NCBI GenBank assembly: GCA_002737725.1
Contig: NSIP01000002.1
Span: 124,001-188,000 of the forward strand
From: Rhodospirillaceae bacterium
Lineage (GTDB): Bacteria; Pseudomonadota; Alphaproteobacteria; Rhodospirillales; Rhodospirillaceae
Direction: 5' to 3'
DNA: 64,000 nt
The notes under the pieces were generated by a model. The model had not been told where the DNA came from, made no database searches, and saw only the letters and a program-made list of their open reading frames with translations. A program made the translations under genes and the position numbers. Shown piece after piece: positions 42,776 through 51,552 of the stretch (within the stretch, counting starts at the first letter, position 1; each line of letters starts with the position of its first letter).

Positions 42776-44002
42776 TTACGGCTCATTGGGGTCGCGGATA
42801 CTCAGTTTAAATCCGGACATTCGGATTCTATCCATCACCTGCTTGGCATGGTCCTCGTCGCGGGTTTCCAGCGTAATGCCCAGCCGAGCCGAGCTGGCTG
42901 ACAAATCCATGGCAAAGCGCGAGTGAATCACTTCCATCACATTCGCGCCCTCTTCGGCGCAAATACCGCTGACGGCGTGCAGTTGGCCTGGCTTGTCGGG
43001 CATTTCGATATTCAAGGTCAGCACTTTTTTCTCGCGGACCAGGTCGCGCATCAACACCGACGACAACATGCGCGCATCGACGTTAGCGCCTGAAATCACC
43101 AAGCCCACAGTCTTGCCCTCGAACATGTCGCGATATTCCAGTAGCGCCGCCAAGGGTGCCGCGCCAGCACCTTCTGTCACGGTTTTGCCGCGTGTGGCCA
43201 GCATGGCGACCGCACGCTCGATGCTAGTTTCGCTCACGGTCACCACGCTGCGTACATGAGCGCGCACGATGGGCGCTGACACCGCGCCAGCCGTCACCAC
43301 GGCAATGCCTTCGGCCATGGTTGAACCACCGCAGGGAAGTTTGCGGCCCTGAACCGCATTACTCATGGACGGGTAAAGCTCAGGCTCCACGCCGATAATG
43401 TCGATGGTGGGCTTCACAGCTTTGGCGGCCAACGCAATCCCGGCAATCATGCCGCCGCCGCCGATGGGAACGACGATGGTATCCAACTCGGGCACGGCGT
43501 CCAGCATCTCAAAACCAATCGTGCCTTGGCCCGCAATCACGTCGGGATCATTGTAGAGGTGAATGAACGTGATGCCGCGCTCGGTGGCCAACTTCTCGGC
43601 AAAGGCCGAGGCTTCGACCAGGGACTCGCCTTCCAGCAGCACCGTTGCGCCGTAATCACGCGTCTTGCGAATTTTCATGAAGGGCGTGCCCTTGGGCATG
43701 ACGATGGTGGCCGGAATTCCCAGCCGCCCAGCGTGATAGGCCACGCCTTGCGCGTGGTTGCCCGCCGACATGGCAATCACGCCGGCTTTTTTTTGCGCAT
43801 CATTCAGCGTGGTGATTTTTGCCAGCGCCCCGCGCACCTTGAAGGCGCCGGTATGCTGTAGGTTCTCAAGCTTGAGGTAAACGTGCGCACCGGTGGCTTG
43901 GCTCAGCGCCTGACTAAAAACCGTGGGCGTGACGATGATGTGTCCTGCGATACGCTCGCGCGCGGCGCGGACGGACTGGGCAGTCAATGGTGATGGAGAC
44001 AT
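42776..44002 (-). CDS. ilvA: Threonine ammonia-lyase (threonine dehydratase)
   Basis: The start at 44002 (MSPSPLTAQSVRAARER) gives 408 aa. PLP-dependent fold type II: the Schiff-base lysine is Lys55 in HTGAFKVRGAL, the phosphate-binding loop is VPIGGGGMIAGIAL, and MSAGNHAQGVAYHAGRLGIP holds the substrate. A C-terminal ACT domain of about 80 residues (KVLTLNIEMPDKPGQLHAVS) suggests allosteric control. It converts threonine to 2-oxobutanoate and ammonia. The length and single ACT domain fit the shorter form; whether it is biosynthetic or catabolic cannot be told. Confidence 0.93.
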   Translation of the reverse strand: MSPSPLTAQSVRAARERIAGHIIVTPTVFSQALSQATGAHVYLKLENLQHTGAFKVRGALAKITTLNDAQKKAGVIAMSAGNHAQGVAYHAGRLGIPATIVMPKGTPFMKIRKTRDYGATVLLEGESLVEASAFAEKLATERGITFIHLYNDPDVIAGQGTIGFEMLDAVPELDTIVVPIGGGGMIAGIALAAKAVKPTIDIIGVEPELYPSMSNAVQGRKLPCGGSTMAEGIAVVTAGAVSAPIVRAHVRSVVTVSETSIERAVAMLATRGKTVTEGAGAAPLAALLEYRDMFEGKTVGLVISGANVDARMLSSVLMRDLVREKKVLTLNIEMPDKPGQLHAVSGICAEEGANVMEVIHSRFAMDLSASSARLGITLETRDEDHAKQVMDRIRMSGFKLSIRDPNEP

Positions 44003-44056
44003 AACGACGGCATCCTGTAAGAAAAAGGAGATAAGCAAAACGCAAATAATCGCAGG

Positions 44057-44080
44057 CCGATTCTCAGGCTAGAGAATCGG
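44057..44080. promoter_or_regulatory. Perfect 9 bp inverted repeat upstream of ilvA
   Basis: CCGATTCTC (44057-44065) and GAGAATCGG (44072-44080) flank the loop AGGCTA. There is no T-run on either strand, so this is more likely an operator or a weak terminator of the FkbM gene than an intrinsic terminator. It lies 55 bp upstream of the ilvA start on the minus strand. Confidence 0.45.
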
Positions 44081-44183
44081 GGCGGTAATTCGGATGCTCA
44101 TCATTCGCCGTGTCATGCTTAGGGATTTAGCAGGTTATCCACAGGTGAGCAAGACTCGTGGTCTGATTCTCACATACGCTCCA

Positions 44184-44948
44184 CTAGGCGCGTGGCTTAA
44201 ATATAAAATTCTGTACATAGCCTGGTTGCCCGCGTCGCGCACGATGGTCGGACTCGGGGTCGAACTCGGCAATAGGGCGCAAGGCGCCGTCGCGCACAAA
44301 AAACACATCGGCATTCAAAACGCCCATCTCCGCCAAGCATTCTTCAATGGGTCGCTTGCGATGCCATTCTTCAATTTCAATCATCAGTGTCGGCTTTTCA
44401 CGGCGCACGGTTTCTAACATGCCGCGCACTGCGGAAGCTTCAAAGCCCTCCACATCCATCTTGATAAACCCGACGTTTATAAAATTGTAGAAGTCGAGCG
44501 TGTGCGCCGCGATGGGCACAGTCGTAAAACCGAATGGCGCGGTCTTTTTATTTTGATCTAACGAGGCGCCTTGGTTTGTGAACCCCGCTTTGTTGTAACT
44601 CGGAATTACCAATTCCGCTGTGCCATTGGAATCTGAAACCGCCACGTTGTAGGCCTTCGCGTTTGCGGGCAGCGCGCGGGTGAGCAGCGGAAACATTTTG
44701 GGGTGGGGCTCAAAGGCATGAACCTCAGGGCACAACTTCGCCAACGAATGGGTGTACACGCCCTTGTTTGCGCCGATGTCGATGGCGATTTTGGTTCGGT
44801 CGACCAACTGGGGCAGAATATTAAATTCGCTTTCGCCGCGTCGGGCGTAGCGACGCAATAATCGCCACATATAAAGTTGGGGCGGAATCAAATTGTATTT
44901 GATCCACTCTTCCCATGAGTACTGTGATTTGTAGGCGGGCGATGTCAT
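44184..44948 (-). CDS. FkbM-family methyltransferase
   Basis: The 254 aa protein has the SAM-binding IAIDIGANKGVYTHSLAKL, the acidic VHAFEPHPKMFPLLTRAL, and the FkbM-typical FIKMDVEGFEASAVRGML with EKPTLMIEIEEWH. FkbM enzymes O-methylate sugars, lipids or secondary metabolites. A surface polysaccharide target is possible given the operon at 58302-64000, but that lies 13 kb away. The N-terminus is basic with aromatic residues and not a signal peptide. Confidence 0.9.
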   Translation of the reverse strand: MTSPAYKSQYSWEEWIKYNLIPPQLYMWRLLRRYARRGESEFNILPQLVDRTKIAIDIGANKGVYTHSLAKLCPEVHAFEPHPKMFPLLTRALPANAKAYNVAVSDSNGTAELVIPSYNKAGFTNQGASLDQNKKTAPFGFTTVPIAAHTLDFYNFINVGFIKMDVEGFEASAVRGMLETVRREKPTLMIEIEEWHRKRPIEECLAEMGVLNADVFFVRDGALRPIAEFDPESDHRARRGQPGYVQNFIFKPRA

Positions 44949-44975
44949 TTAGTTTGATATCACGATTGATTGGGC

Positions 44976-45052
44976 TAGTGGAGCGGATCTGATATTCACT
45001 ATCCTAGTCGCGGCGGAACTGATAAGCGAATGTCAGATCCAAAGTTCCACTA
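44976..45052. repeat. Palindromic repeat element, copy B
   Basis: A 77 bp element starting TAGTGGAGCGGATCTGATAT and ending CAGATCCAAAGTTCCACTA. The ends are inverted (TAGTGGA with TCCACTA, GGATCTGATATTCAC against the complement of GCGAATGTCAGATCC). It aligns gap-free with copy A. It lies in the divergent intergenic region between the FkbM and EamA genes and would fold as a long imperfect hairpin. Confidence 0.72.
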
Positions 45053-45162
45053 AACATTTTAAGTCTCGTGTGGTTTTTTGATTAGAATTTCCTATAAGTG
45101 CGCGCAGCGAAATCCTAGGAACTTCAAATCCACCACATGAGTGAAACACCGCACAAAGCGCC

Positions 45163-46065
45163 ATGTCTGCTTCCCCATCCTTCCACCGCGACAACCGCCC
45201 CCTGGGTGTGGCCTTGATGCTTCTGGGGGCCTTGGTCATGACGGCGACCGACGCGGGAGGTAAATGGGTCATGGTCCAAGATTATCATGTGGCGCAACTC
45301 AATTTCGTGCGCGGGTTTTTTGCGCTGCTCATCCTCGCCCCCACGGCGCTGAGTGAGGGCGGTTTTGCCGCCTTGCGGACCAAACGTCCCATCGCGCACG
45401 GTTTGCGATCGGTGCTGCTCGTTTGCTTGGCTTACACGTGGTTCTTTGGACTAACGACTTTGCCGTTGTCTGAGGCGACCGCCATCGCCCTGTGCGCGCC
45501 CTTGTGCATGACAGCACTGTCGGTTGTGTTGCTGGGTGACAAAGTGGGATTGATAGGCTGGGGCGCGGTGTTGCTGGGCTTTGTTGGGATGCTGTTTATC
45601 ATCAGGCCAGGCACGACGATGTTCGAGCCAATGTTTCTGCTGCCTGCCTTTGCCGCCGTTGGTTACGCAACGTACATGGTGACCAATCGCATGCTCAGTG
45701 CCACCGAGTCCGTTACGTCGATTACTCTTTATCCGCAATTGGGCATATTGTTTGTATCGGCGGTGTGGGCACCGTTAGTATGGCAAGATCTGACGTGGCC
45801 GGCCTTCTTGGGAATGGCATTCACAGGCACGGCGGCGGGGATCGGCCATTTGTTGCTGACCTATGCATTCCGATATGCTTCGCCGTCCGTTCTGGCCCCG
45901 CTCGATTACACCGCGCTCGTGTGGGCCACGATCTTTGGGTATGTGCTCTTTGCGCAATTGCCCGATGTGACGGCATGGGCAGGCATGGCGCTGATTGTCG
46001 CCGCAGGACTGATCGTGATCTATCGCGAAGCCATGGCCCCGCGTGTGAAGGCTGCCTCAGTGTGA
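45163..46065 (+). CDS. EamA/DMT-family transporter
   Basis: The 300 aa protein has ten membrane segments in two EamA repeats: MLLGALVMTATDAGGKWVMV at the start of repeat 1 and MFLLPAFAAVGYATYMVTNR at repeat 2, with APLDYTALVWATIFGYVLFA in helix 9. The family exports amino acids or other metabolites by proton-coupled transport. It converges on the TRAP receptor gene with a 9 bp overlap of the coding ends. Confidence 0.9.
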   Translation: MSASPSFHRDNRPLGVALMLLGALVMTATDAGGKWVMVQDYHVAQLNFVRGFFALLILAPTALSEGGFAALRTKRPIAHGLRSVLLVCLAYTWFFGLTTLPLSEATAIALCAPLCMTALSVVLLGDKVGLIGWGAVLLGFVGMLFIIRPGTTMFEPMFLLPAFAAVGYATYMVTNRMLSATESVTSITLYPQLGILFVSAVWAPLVWQDLTWPAFLGMAFTGTAAGIGHLLLTYAFRYASPSVLAPLDYTALVWATIFGYVLFAQLPDVTAWAGMALIVAAGLIVIYREAMAPRVKAASV

Positions 46066-47106
46066 GGCCGCAAAGGCGCGTTTGCCCTCAAGAATCAGGT
46101 CATAAAACTCCTGAGCACGGCCGCCGATGTGTTCAATCAATTTGGCGGTGTTGAGTTTCGTTGCCTCGCGCCATTTTGCGCGCTGTTCAGGCGTTAACAC
46201 ATGAACTGTTACTCCAATTGTGGCCAGCCGCGACATTTCCTGGTCGTACAGCTTCGCTGCTTCAGCGCGCTGCTCCGCTAACGTCTGATAACTGGTCAGC
46301 ACAATCTCGCGCTGGTCGTCCGGTAATTTATCGAGCCACGCTTTGTTGAAAACGCTCGAGCCCGAGGCGCGGCTGTGCTCGGTGAGCGTGAAGTGCGGCG
46401 CATAGTGGGTTTCGCCGCCGCGCGCATAAAGCACTAGAGGCGTCTCGCCGCCCTCGACCAATCCGGTTTGCAAGCTGGTGACCAGCTCGGTGCGTTGCAT
46501 GTGAATCACATCAGCCCCCACGGCCTCCAGAAACATTTGCGATGTTTCAGAGGGTAAGGCGCGCATACGGTAATTTTTTGTGTCGGCCGGGCTTAGCAGC
46601 GGCTTCTTGCCGTAGATGTTGGTCCAGCCCACGTCCTGAAATTCGTGCAACACCACGCCCTTTTGGGCGGTCATCTCGACCAGTGGTTTTTTCAAGAAGT
46701 TGTCCAACACAAAATGGGCTTCAGCCTCTGAGTCGAACAGATAAGGCGCGGCCATCAGCGCATATTCGGGCACGAGGCGCGACATACTGGCTTCACCGAA
46801 GCTCGAGATTTGAATGCGGTTGCGCAGCAGCGCGTTCATCATGCCGTCTTCGCCACCGGTCTCGCCGCGAATCAACAGTTTGATGCCAATTTTGCCGCCG
46901 CTTTTGGCGGCTATCGTTTTGCCGTAGCCGTTCCAAATCAGATCACCAATATCCCCAGGCGCCGAAGCCGCACCCGCCGTGCCGATAATCACAGCGCCTT
47001 TGGGCGGCTCGAATGGAGTCTGCGAATGGCTTTCGCTGGGGACTGATAGAATCACCAAGATCAGCACGGCCAGTGCGGCGATAAAGTACCAACCAAGGGA
47101 CGGCAT
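46057..47106 (-). CDS. dctP: TRAP transporter solute receptor, DctP family
   Basis: The 349 aa receptor has an N-terminal hydrophobic signal or anchor (WYFIAALAVLILVILSVPSE). Marks are IRGETGGEDGMMNALLRNRI, AAPYLFDSEAEAHFVLDNFL, NYRMRALPSETSQ with the ligand arginine, and TSLQTGLVEGGE. It has no permease beside it, as with the other two receptors. It is divergent from the alcohol dehydrogenase gene at 47219, so its ligand may feed that operon. Confidence 0.92.
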   Translation of the reverse strand: MPSLGWYFIAALAVLILVILSVPSESHSQTPFEPPKGAVIIGTAGAASAPGDIGDLIWNGYGKTIAAKSGGKIGIKLLIRGETGGEDGMMNALLRNRIQISSFGEASMSRLVPEYALMAAPYLFDSEAEAHFVLDNFLKKPLVEMTAQKGVVLHEFQDVGWTNIYGKKPLLSPADTKNYRMRALPSETSQMFLEAVGADVIHMQRTELVTSLQTGLVEGGETPLVLYARGGETHYAPHFTLTEHSRASGSSVFNKAWLDKLPDDQREIVLTSYQTLAEQRAEAAKLYDQEMSRLATIGVTVHVLTPEQRAKWREATKLNTAKLIEHIGGRAQEFYDLILEGKRAFAASH

Positions 47107-47218
47107 TGGGGAGGGTCCTCACAAATCAAAACGCCCGCAGTGTGTACACGTTTTTCCGACGCCTTGGCAGCGGCTGGTGAACCTTTAAGATGAGAAATCT
47201 CAGAGAAGGGGTTTTGCC

Positions 47219-48346
47219 ATGCGGATTCGTGCTGCCGTTTTACATCAGATGGGTGCTCTGCCGCCTTACGCACAGTCTCAGCCGCTGAAGATTGAAGAAC
47301 TGGAACTAGACGCGCCCGGCGAGGGCGAGGTTTTGGTGAAGATCAAAGCCGCCGGTCTGTGTCACTCCGATCTTTCAGTCATTGAAGGCACGCGCCCGCG
47401 CCCCACGCCCATGGCCTTGGGCCACGAGGCCGCAGGCATCGTCGCGGGGCTTGGCGCAGGGGTGAAAGAATTTGCGATCGGCGATCATGTGGTGCTGGTG
47501 TTCGTGCCCAGTTGCGGGCATTGCATTCCGTGCGCCGAAGGGCGCCCCGCTTTGTGCGAACCCGCAGTCGTGACCAATACGGCAGGCACGCTGGCTTCGG
47601 GGGCGCGCCGCCTCAGCAAAAACGGCACGCCGATTCACCATCATCTCGGTGTGTCAGGGTTTGCCGATCATGCCGTCGTCAGCCGCCATTCACTGGTGAA
47701 GGTGGACAAGTCACTTCCCTTTGATGAAGCCGCACTCTTCGGTTGCGCTGTCATTACGGGCGTGGGGGCTGTGTTGAATACCTCGCGTGTCAAAGCTGGC
47801 GCGCGGGTTGCGGTGATCGGTCTTGGCGGTGTCGGACTTAACAGCCTACTTGGTGCGCAGGTGGCCGGTGCACGCCAGATTGTCGCGATTGATTTGCGCG
47901 AAGATAAGCTTGCCCTCGCCAAACAATTGGGGGCGACACATACGTTTAATGCCTCCGATCCAGACGTGGTCAATTTGGTCAAAGCGGCCACCAACGGCGG
48001 TGTCGATTACGCCTTCGAAATGGCGGGCTCGATCCCGGCGTTGGAACTGGCCTGGAAAATCACGCGTCGTGGCGGCGAAACCGTGACCGCAGGGTTGCCG
48101 CATCCACAAAAAACCATGTCTTTTGCGCCTGTTCAACTGGTCGGTGAGGAGCGCACACTCAAAGGCTCGTATTTGGGCAGTTGTGTGCCGGTGCGCGACA
48201 TTCCCATCTACATTGACCTTTATCGCGCCGGCAAGCTGCCCGTCGACCGCCTGATGAGTGACCGGATTAAACTCGACGACATCAACGCCGCCTTCGATAA
48301 GCTGGCCTCAGGGGCCACGGTGCGACAAGTGGTGATGTTCGACTAG
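47219..48346 (+). CDS. Zinc-dependent alcohol dehydrogenase
   Basis: The 375 aa MDR-family enzyme has the catalytic zinc ligands Cys48 (AAGLCHSDLSV) and His69-Glu70 (ALGHEAAGIV), and the structural zinc site with Cys99, Cys102, Cys105 and Cys113 (SCGHCIPCAEGRPALC). The NAD-binding loop is AVIGLGGVGLNSLLG. It oxidises an alcohol to an aldehyde, or the reverse. The M24 hydrolase follows after 18 bp and the ThDP enzymes after that, suggesting one catabolic unit. Confidence 0.92.
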   Translation: MRIRAAVLHQMGALPPYAQSQPLKIEELELDAPGEGEVLVKIKAAGLCHSDLSVIEGTRPRPTPMALGHEAAGIVAGLGAGVKEFAIGDHVVLVFVPSCGHCIPCAEGRPALCEPAVVTNTAGTLASGARRLSKNGTPIHHHLGVSGFADHAVVSRHSLVKVDKSLPFDEAALFGCAVITGVGAVLNTSRVKAGARVAVIGLGGVGLNSLLGAQVAGARQIVAIDLREDKLALAKQLGATHTFNASDPDVVNLVKAATNGGVDYAFEMAGSIPALELAWKITRRGGETVTAGLPHPQKTMSFAPVQLVGEERTLKGSYLGSCVPVRDIPIYIDLYRAGKLPVDRLMSDRIKLDDINAAFDKLASGATVRQVVMFD

Positions 48347-48364
48347 GTTTCAGGTGGTGTAAGC

Positions 48365-49642
48365 ATGTTAATCAATAAGCCGCGCGCCTATGAGATTCTG
48401 GATAAGCACAAGCTCGATGGGCTGATCGCTGCCAATGCAGTGAACGTGTACTACCTCACCGATTATTGGGGCCCGTTCATGAACATGCTACGGCCCTTCT
48501 ATAATTACGCCATGTTTCCGCGCCGCGAGAATGCGCCGGCCGCGCTGATCGGCTCAGCGGTCGAGTTTCAACGTTTACACGAAACGCCTGACGCGACCTG
48601 GGTTGAAAATGTGTGCGCGTATTCACACCCAACAACGTTTGATCGGCGTGATTTTGATCCGGACACTGAAGACCCCGAAGCCGTGCAAGAAGGCCTGAAG
48701 TGGCCTGTGCGCGAAAGCACGTTGACTGAGGCTGATCATGTTTTCATCGCGCGCATGGAAACCTATCGGGGCAGATACTCCGTCAATGCAATCTATGGGC
48801 TGAAGAAGGCAATCAAAGACGCAGGCCTCGAGAACGGCACCTTCGCCGTGGATGATCCGCGCGTGATCACGTGGCTGCACGAGATCGGCCTGAAGCACGT
48901 CAAGGGCGTCGAAGGAACACAAATTTTCCGCGACATTCGGATGATCAAGTCCGAGATTGAACTTACGATCATTCGCAAGGCCGCCGAGATGAACGAGATC
49001 GCTGTCAATGCGGCCATCGCCTCCTTGTATGTTGGTCAACCCCAAGACGAACTCGAGATTATTTTTAATACGGAGTTGGCCAAGCGTGGCGGCAAGGGGC
49101 GCTATTTATCCACGGGCACGCGCGGCCAACGCAAGTCGCGCATTCAAAAAGATCAACTCGTCACGTTCGACGGCCTGGCCGAATACAAGCACTACTGCGC
49201 CGACATGGGTCGCACGGCCATTTGCGGAACGCCAACCGATGAAATGCTGCTGCGCAATCAAGCCATGAAGGTCGGTTGCGACATCGCTTATGGCATGATC
49301 AAGCCGGGCGTGACGGGTCGCGCAGTGACGGAAGCGGTGATTGACGGCATGAAGAAAGCGGGCTTTCCGGGGTTTGTGATTTGCACACCCCATAGCGTGG
49401 GGCTGGAGCATACAGATCATCCATTGCCCATTGGCCCGCAGTTGCCCGGGAGCCAAGGTGCATTTGTGTTTTTAGAGAACATGGTGTTCACCATCGACAT
49501 GCCCTATTACGAAATCGGCTGGGGCAATATGCATTTGGAGGATCTTATTCGCGTCACCGCAACGGGCATTGAACCGCTGAACAGTTGTGATGTGAGCTTG
49601 CGGATTGTTCCCGACAAGGGCCTGCCGCGCGCAGCAGAATAA
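48365..49642 (+). CDS. M24-family (Xaa-Pro peptidase-like) metallohydrolase
   Basis: A 425 aa protein with an N-terminal creatinase-type domain (DKHKLDGLIAANAVNVYYLT) and the pita-bread catalytic domain. The dinuclear metal site is largely kept: Asp269 and Asp280 (FDGLAEYKHYCADMGRT), His343 (TPHSVGLEHTD) and Glu392 (NMHLED). Asp378 (MVFTIDMPYY) stands where the family has a glutamate. Such proteins may be prolidases, creatinases or unusual lyases. Its place between an alcohol dehydrogenase and ThDP lyase-like enzymes hints at a non-peptide substrate. Confidence 0.88.
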   Translation: MLINKPRAYEILDKHKLDGLIAANAVNVYYLTDYWGPFMNMLRPFYNYAMFPRRENAPAALIGSAVEFQRLHETPDATWVENVCAYSHPTTFDRRDFDPDTEDPEAVQEGLKWPVRESTLTEADHVFIARMETYRGRYSVNAIYGLKKAIKDAGLENGTFAVDDPRVITWLHEIGLKHVKGVEGTQIFRDIRMIKSEIELTIIRKAAEMNEIAVNAAIASLYVGQPQDELEIIFNTELAKRGGKGRYLSTGTRGQRKSRIQKDQLVTFDGLAEYKHYCADMGRTAICGTPTDEMLLRNQAMKVGCDIAYGMIKPGVTGRAVTEAVIDGMKKAGFPGFVICTPHSVGLEHTDHPLPIGPQLPGSQGAFVFLENMVFTIDMPYYEIGWGNMHLEDLIRVTATGIEPLNSCDVSLRIVPDKGLPRAAE

Positions 49643-49646
49643 CCCC

Positions 49647-51413
49647 ATGACCAATCCCTCTGCGCCGTCGTCTACGACCCCAAGCAATCGTCTCAATGGC
49701 GGGAAGGTGATCGCGCGCACGCTCGCGCATACCGGCGTCCGCACGGCATTTTGTTTGGCAGGAACGGCCCATACGCAGCTTTTGTTTGGCTTACAGGATG
49801 AAAAATTTCGCATCGTCTCGGGCCGTCATGAAACTTGTACCGTCGCCAGTGCCGATGGTTATGCGCGCGTCTCGGGCAAAATGGGCATCGCCCTGATCAA
49901 AGCCGACCAGGGCCTCCCCAATGCGATCACCGGCATTATCACCGCGCAACTGGCGTGTTCCCCGGTTGTGGTTCTCGCCTCGCTCACACCCGCCAACACC
50001 TTGGAAGCTGAAGGCGAGGATGAGAACGACATTCTTGATTTGGTCAAAGGCCAGTGCAAATGGGCCAAGACGGTGCCATCGCCTGATCGTCTGGCTGAGT
50101 TTGTCGAAGCTGCGATTCATCAGGCTACGAGTGGGCGGCCTGGCGTAGCGGTGTTGGGCGTGCCTCAACATTTTGAAGCGGCTGCCATGGAGTATATTGA
50201 ACGCGCCAGACCACAAATCGCGAGTCGAAATGCGCCTGTAGCTGATGTCTCGTCAATCGATGAGGCGGCGCGGCTGCTCGCTCAGGCGCAGCACCCCATG
50301 ATCATTGTCGGCAGTGGTGCGGCCTTGTCACAGGCTGGCGCAGCTTTGCGCCAATTGGCGCGCACGTTCAAAATCCCGGTCCTTGGCAGCAATCTGGGGC
50401 GTGGGCTCGTCCCCGAAGACATGAAACTGGGATTTGCCTGGCCTTTAGCACAGGTGGCGGCGCGCGACGCCGATGTGGTGCTGATTGTGGGACTGCGCAT
50501 GGGTCAGCGCATGGGCTATGGCCTAGCACCAAGATTTTCTGCAGATGCGAAGTTCATCCAAATCGATGTTCACGCCGAGGAGATTGGGCGTAACCGACCT
50601 GTCGATGTTCCCATCGTTGCCGATGCCAAAACGGCGTTGGAACAGCTACACACTGCGCTCGCGGCGAAAAAGGATGCAGTCACCGCCGATCCGCTCTGGG
50701 TGAATAACGCGCTTAAAATTCGTTTGGCACGCATCGACGAATTGGGCCGCGACGAAAAAGCACCCATCCATCCCTACCGCATGGCGCGGGACTTGATGGC
50801 GCAGATGCCCGAGAATGCCATATACGTCGGAGACGGCGCAGATATTCAAAACTGGATGCACGCGATTTTGCGAATCAAATCTGAACGAGCGTTTATGGAT
50901 CACTATCCGCTTGGCTCGATGGGCATTGGCACGCCTTTGGCTTTGGGGGCAGCTGCTGCTGCACGTGAAATGGCGGAAGAAACCGGTGACATGGAACGCC
51001 CTGTGGTGCTGGTCACGGGCGATGGCTCGTTTGGTTTTTATTGCAGCGAATTGAATGGCGCAGCTTTGGCAGGTTTAAAAATCGTCTGCCTCATTTCAAA
51101 TGATGGCGCCTGGGGTACCGAAAAGCACGGCCAAATGAACGCGCTGGGAAAATCGGTGAACTGCGAGCTGGGCCAGTGGGACTATCAGATGATCGCCCAT
51201 GCCTATGGGCTGAATGGCGAGCGCATCGAAAAACCCGAAGACATAGCGCCCGCGTTACGCCGCGCCTTTGCCGCCGATAAAACAACAGTGCTCAATGTCA
51301 TCACCGATCCCGCCGCCGGGCTTATGCGCAAACAAGACCCGCGCGTTCAGACTGTCGCGTTTGAAGATTTGGTGTCCAGCCAGAAAAAGCACTACACGCC
51401 AGCGATTGCTTAA
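49647..51413 (+). CDS. ThDP-dependent enzyme, acetolactate-synthase-like, copy 1
   Basis: The start at 49647 (MTNPSAPSSTTPSNRLN) gives 588 aa. Three-domain ThDP fold: the N-terminal pyrimidine domain with the cofactor-activating glutamate in SGRHETCTVASADGYARVSG (Glu62), a central domain (AEIGRNRPVDVPIVADAKTA), and the C-terminal diphosphate domain with VTGDGSFGFYCSELNGAALA followed by ISND for magnesium. It lacks a small subunit gene such as ilvN, so it is not a standard acetolactate synthase; decarboxylase or lyase activity on a 2-oxo acid is more likely. Its paralogue follows after 139 bp. Confidence 0.92.
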   Translation: MTNPSAPSSTTPSNRLNGGKVIARTLAHTGVRTAFCLAGTAHTQLLFGLQDEKFRIVSGRHETCTVASADGYARVSGKMGIALIKADQGLPNAITGIITAQLACSPVVVLASLTPANTLEAEGEDENDILDLVKGQCKWAKTVPSPDRLAEFVEAAIHQATSGRPGVAVLGVPQHFEAAAMEYIERARPQIASRNAPVADVSSIDEAARLLAQAQHPMIIVGSGAALSQAGAALRQLARTFKIPVLGSNLGRGLVPEDMKLGFAWPLAQVAARDADVVLIVGLRMGQRMGYGLAPRFSADAKFIQIDVHAEEIGRNRPVDVPIVADAKTALEQLHTALAAKKDAVTADPLWVNNALKIRLARIDELGRDEKAPIHPYRMARDLMAQMPENAIYVGDGADIQNWMHAILRIKSERAFMDHYPLGSMGIGTPLALGAAAAAREMAEETGDMERPVVLVTGDGSFGFYCSELNGAALAGLKIVCLISNDGAWGTEKHGQMNALGKSVNCELGQWDYQMIAHAYGLNGERIEKPEDIAPALRRAFAADKTTVLNVITDPAAGLMRKQDPRVQTVAFEDLVSSQKKHYTPAIA

Positions 51414-51552
51414 GCCAGTTACGAGCAACTTCGTATTTGTCCTGCTTTGATATAGAAAAATTTTCCTCTTCGTTCGTATTCCCTCTATCAGGAAGGGAAG
51501 AGTAGGGTGAGCTTCGATTCCGCCTTTTGATATTGTCGCTGTCGAGGTTTCC
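51414..51552. other. Intergenic segment between the two ThDP genes
   Basis: The 139 bp gap is AT-richer than the flanks. It contains CCTCTATCAGGAAGGGAAGAG but no clear terminator hairpin; it could hold a promoter for copy 2. Nothing more can be said. Confidence 0.3.

Noticed and set aside
40400-42900. Metal-resistance island from chrA and GST adjacency.
   Set aside because: Two divergent genes without a regulator or further metal genes are not enough; both occur widely on chromosomes.
44135-44143. TTATCCACA, a perfect DnaA-box sequence.
   Set aside because: It is a single copy in a 180 bp gap with no DNA-unwinding region, further boxes or replication genes near, so it is not evidence for an origin.
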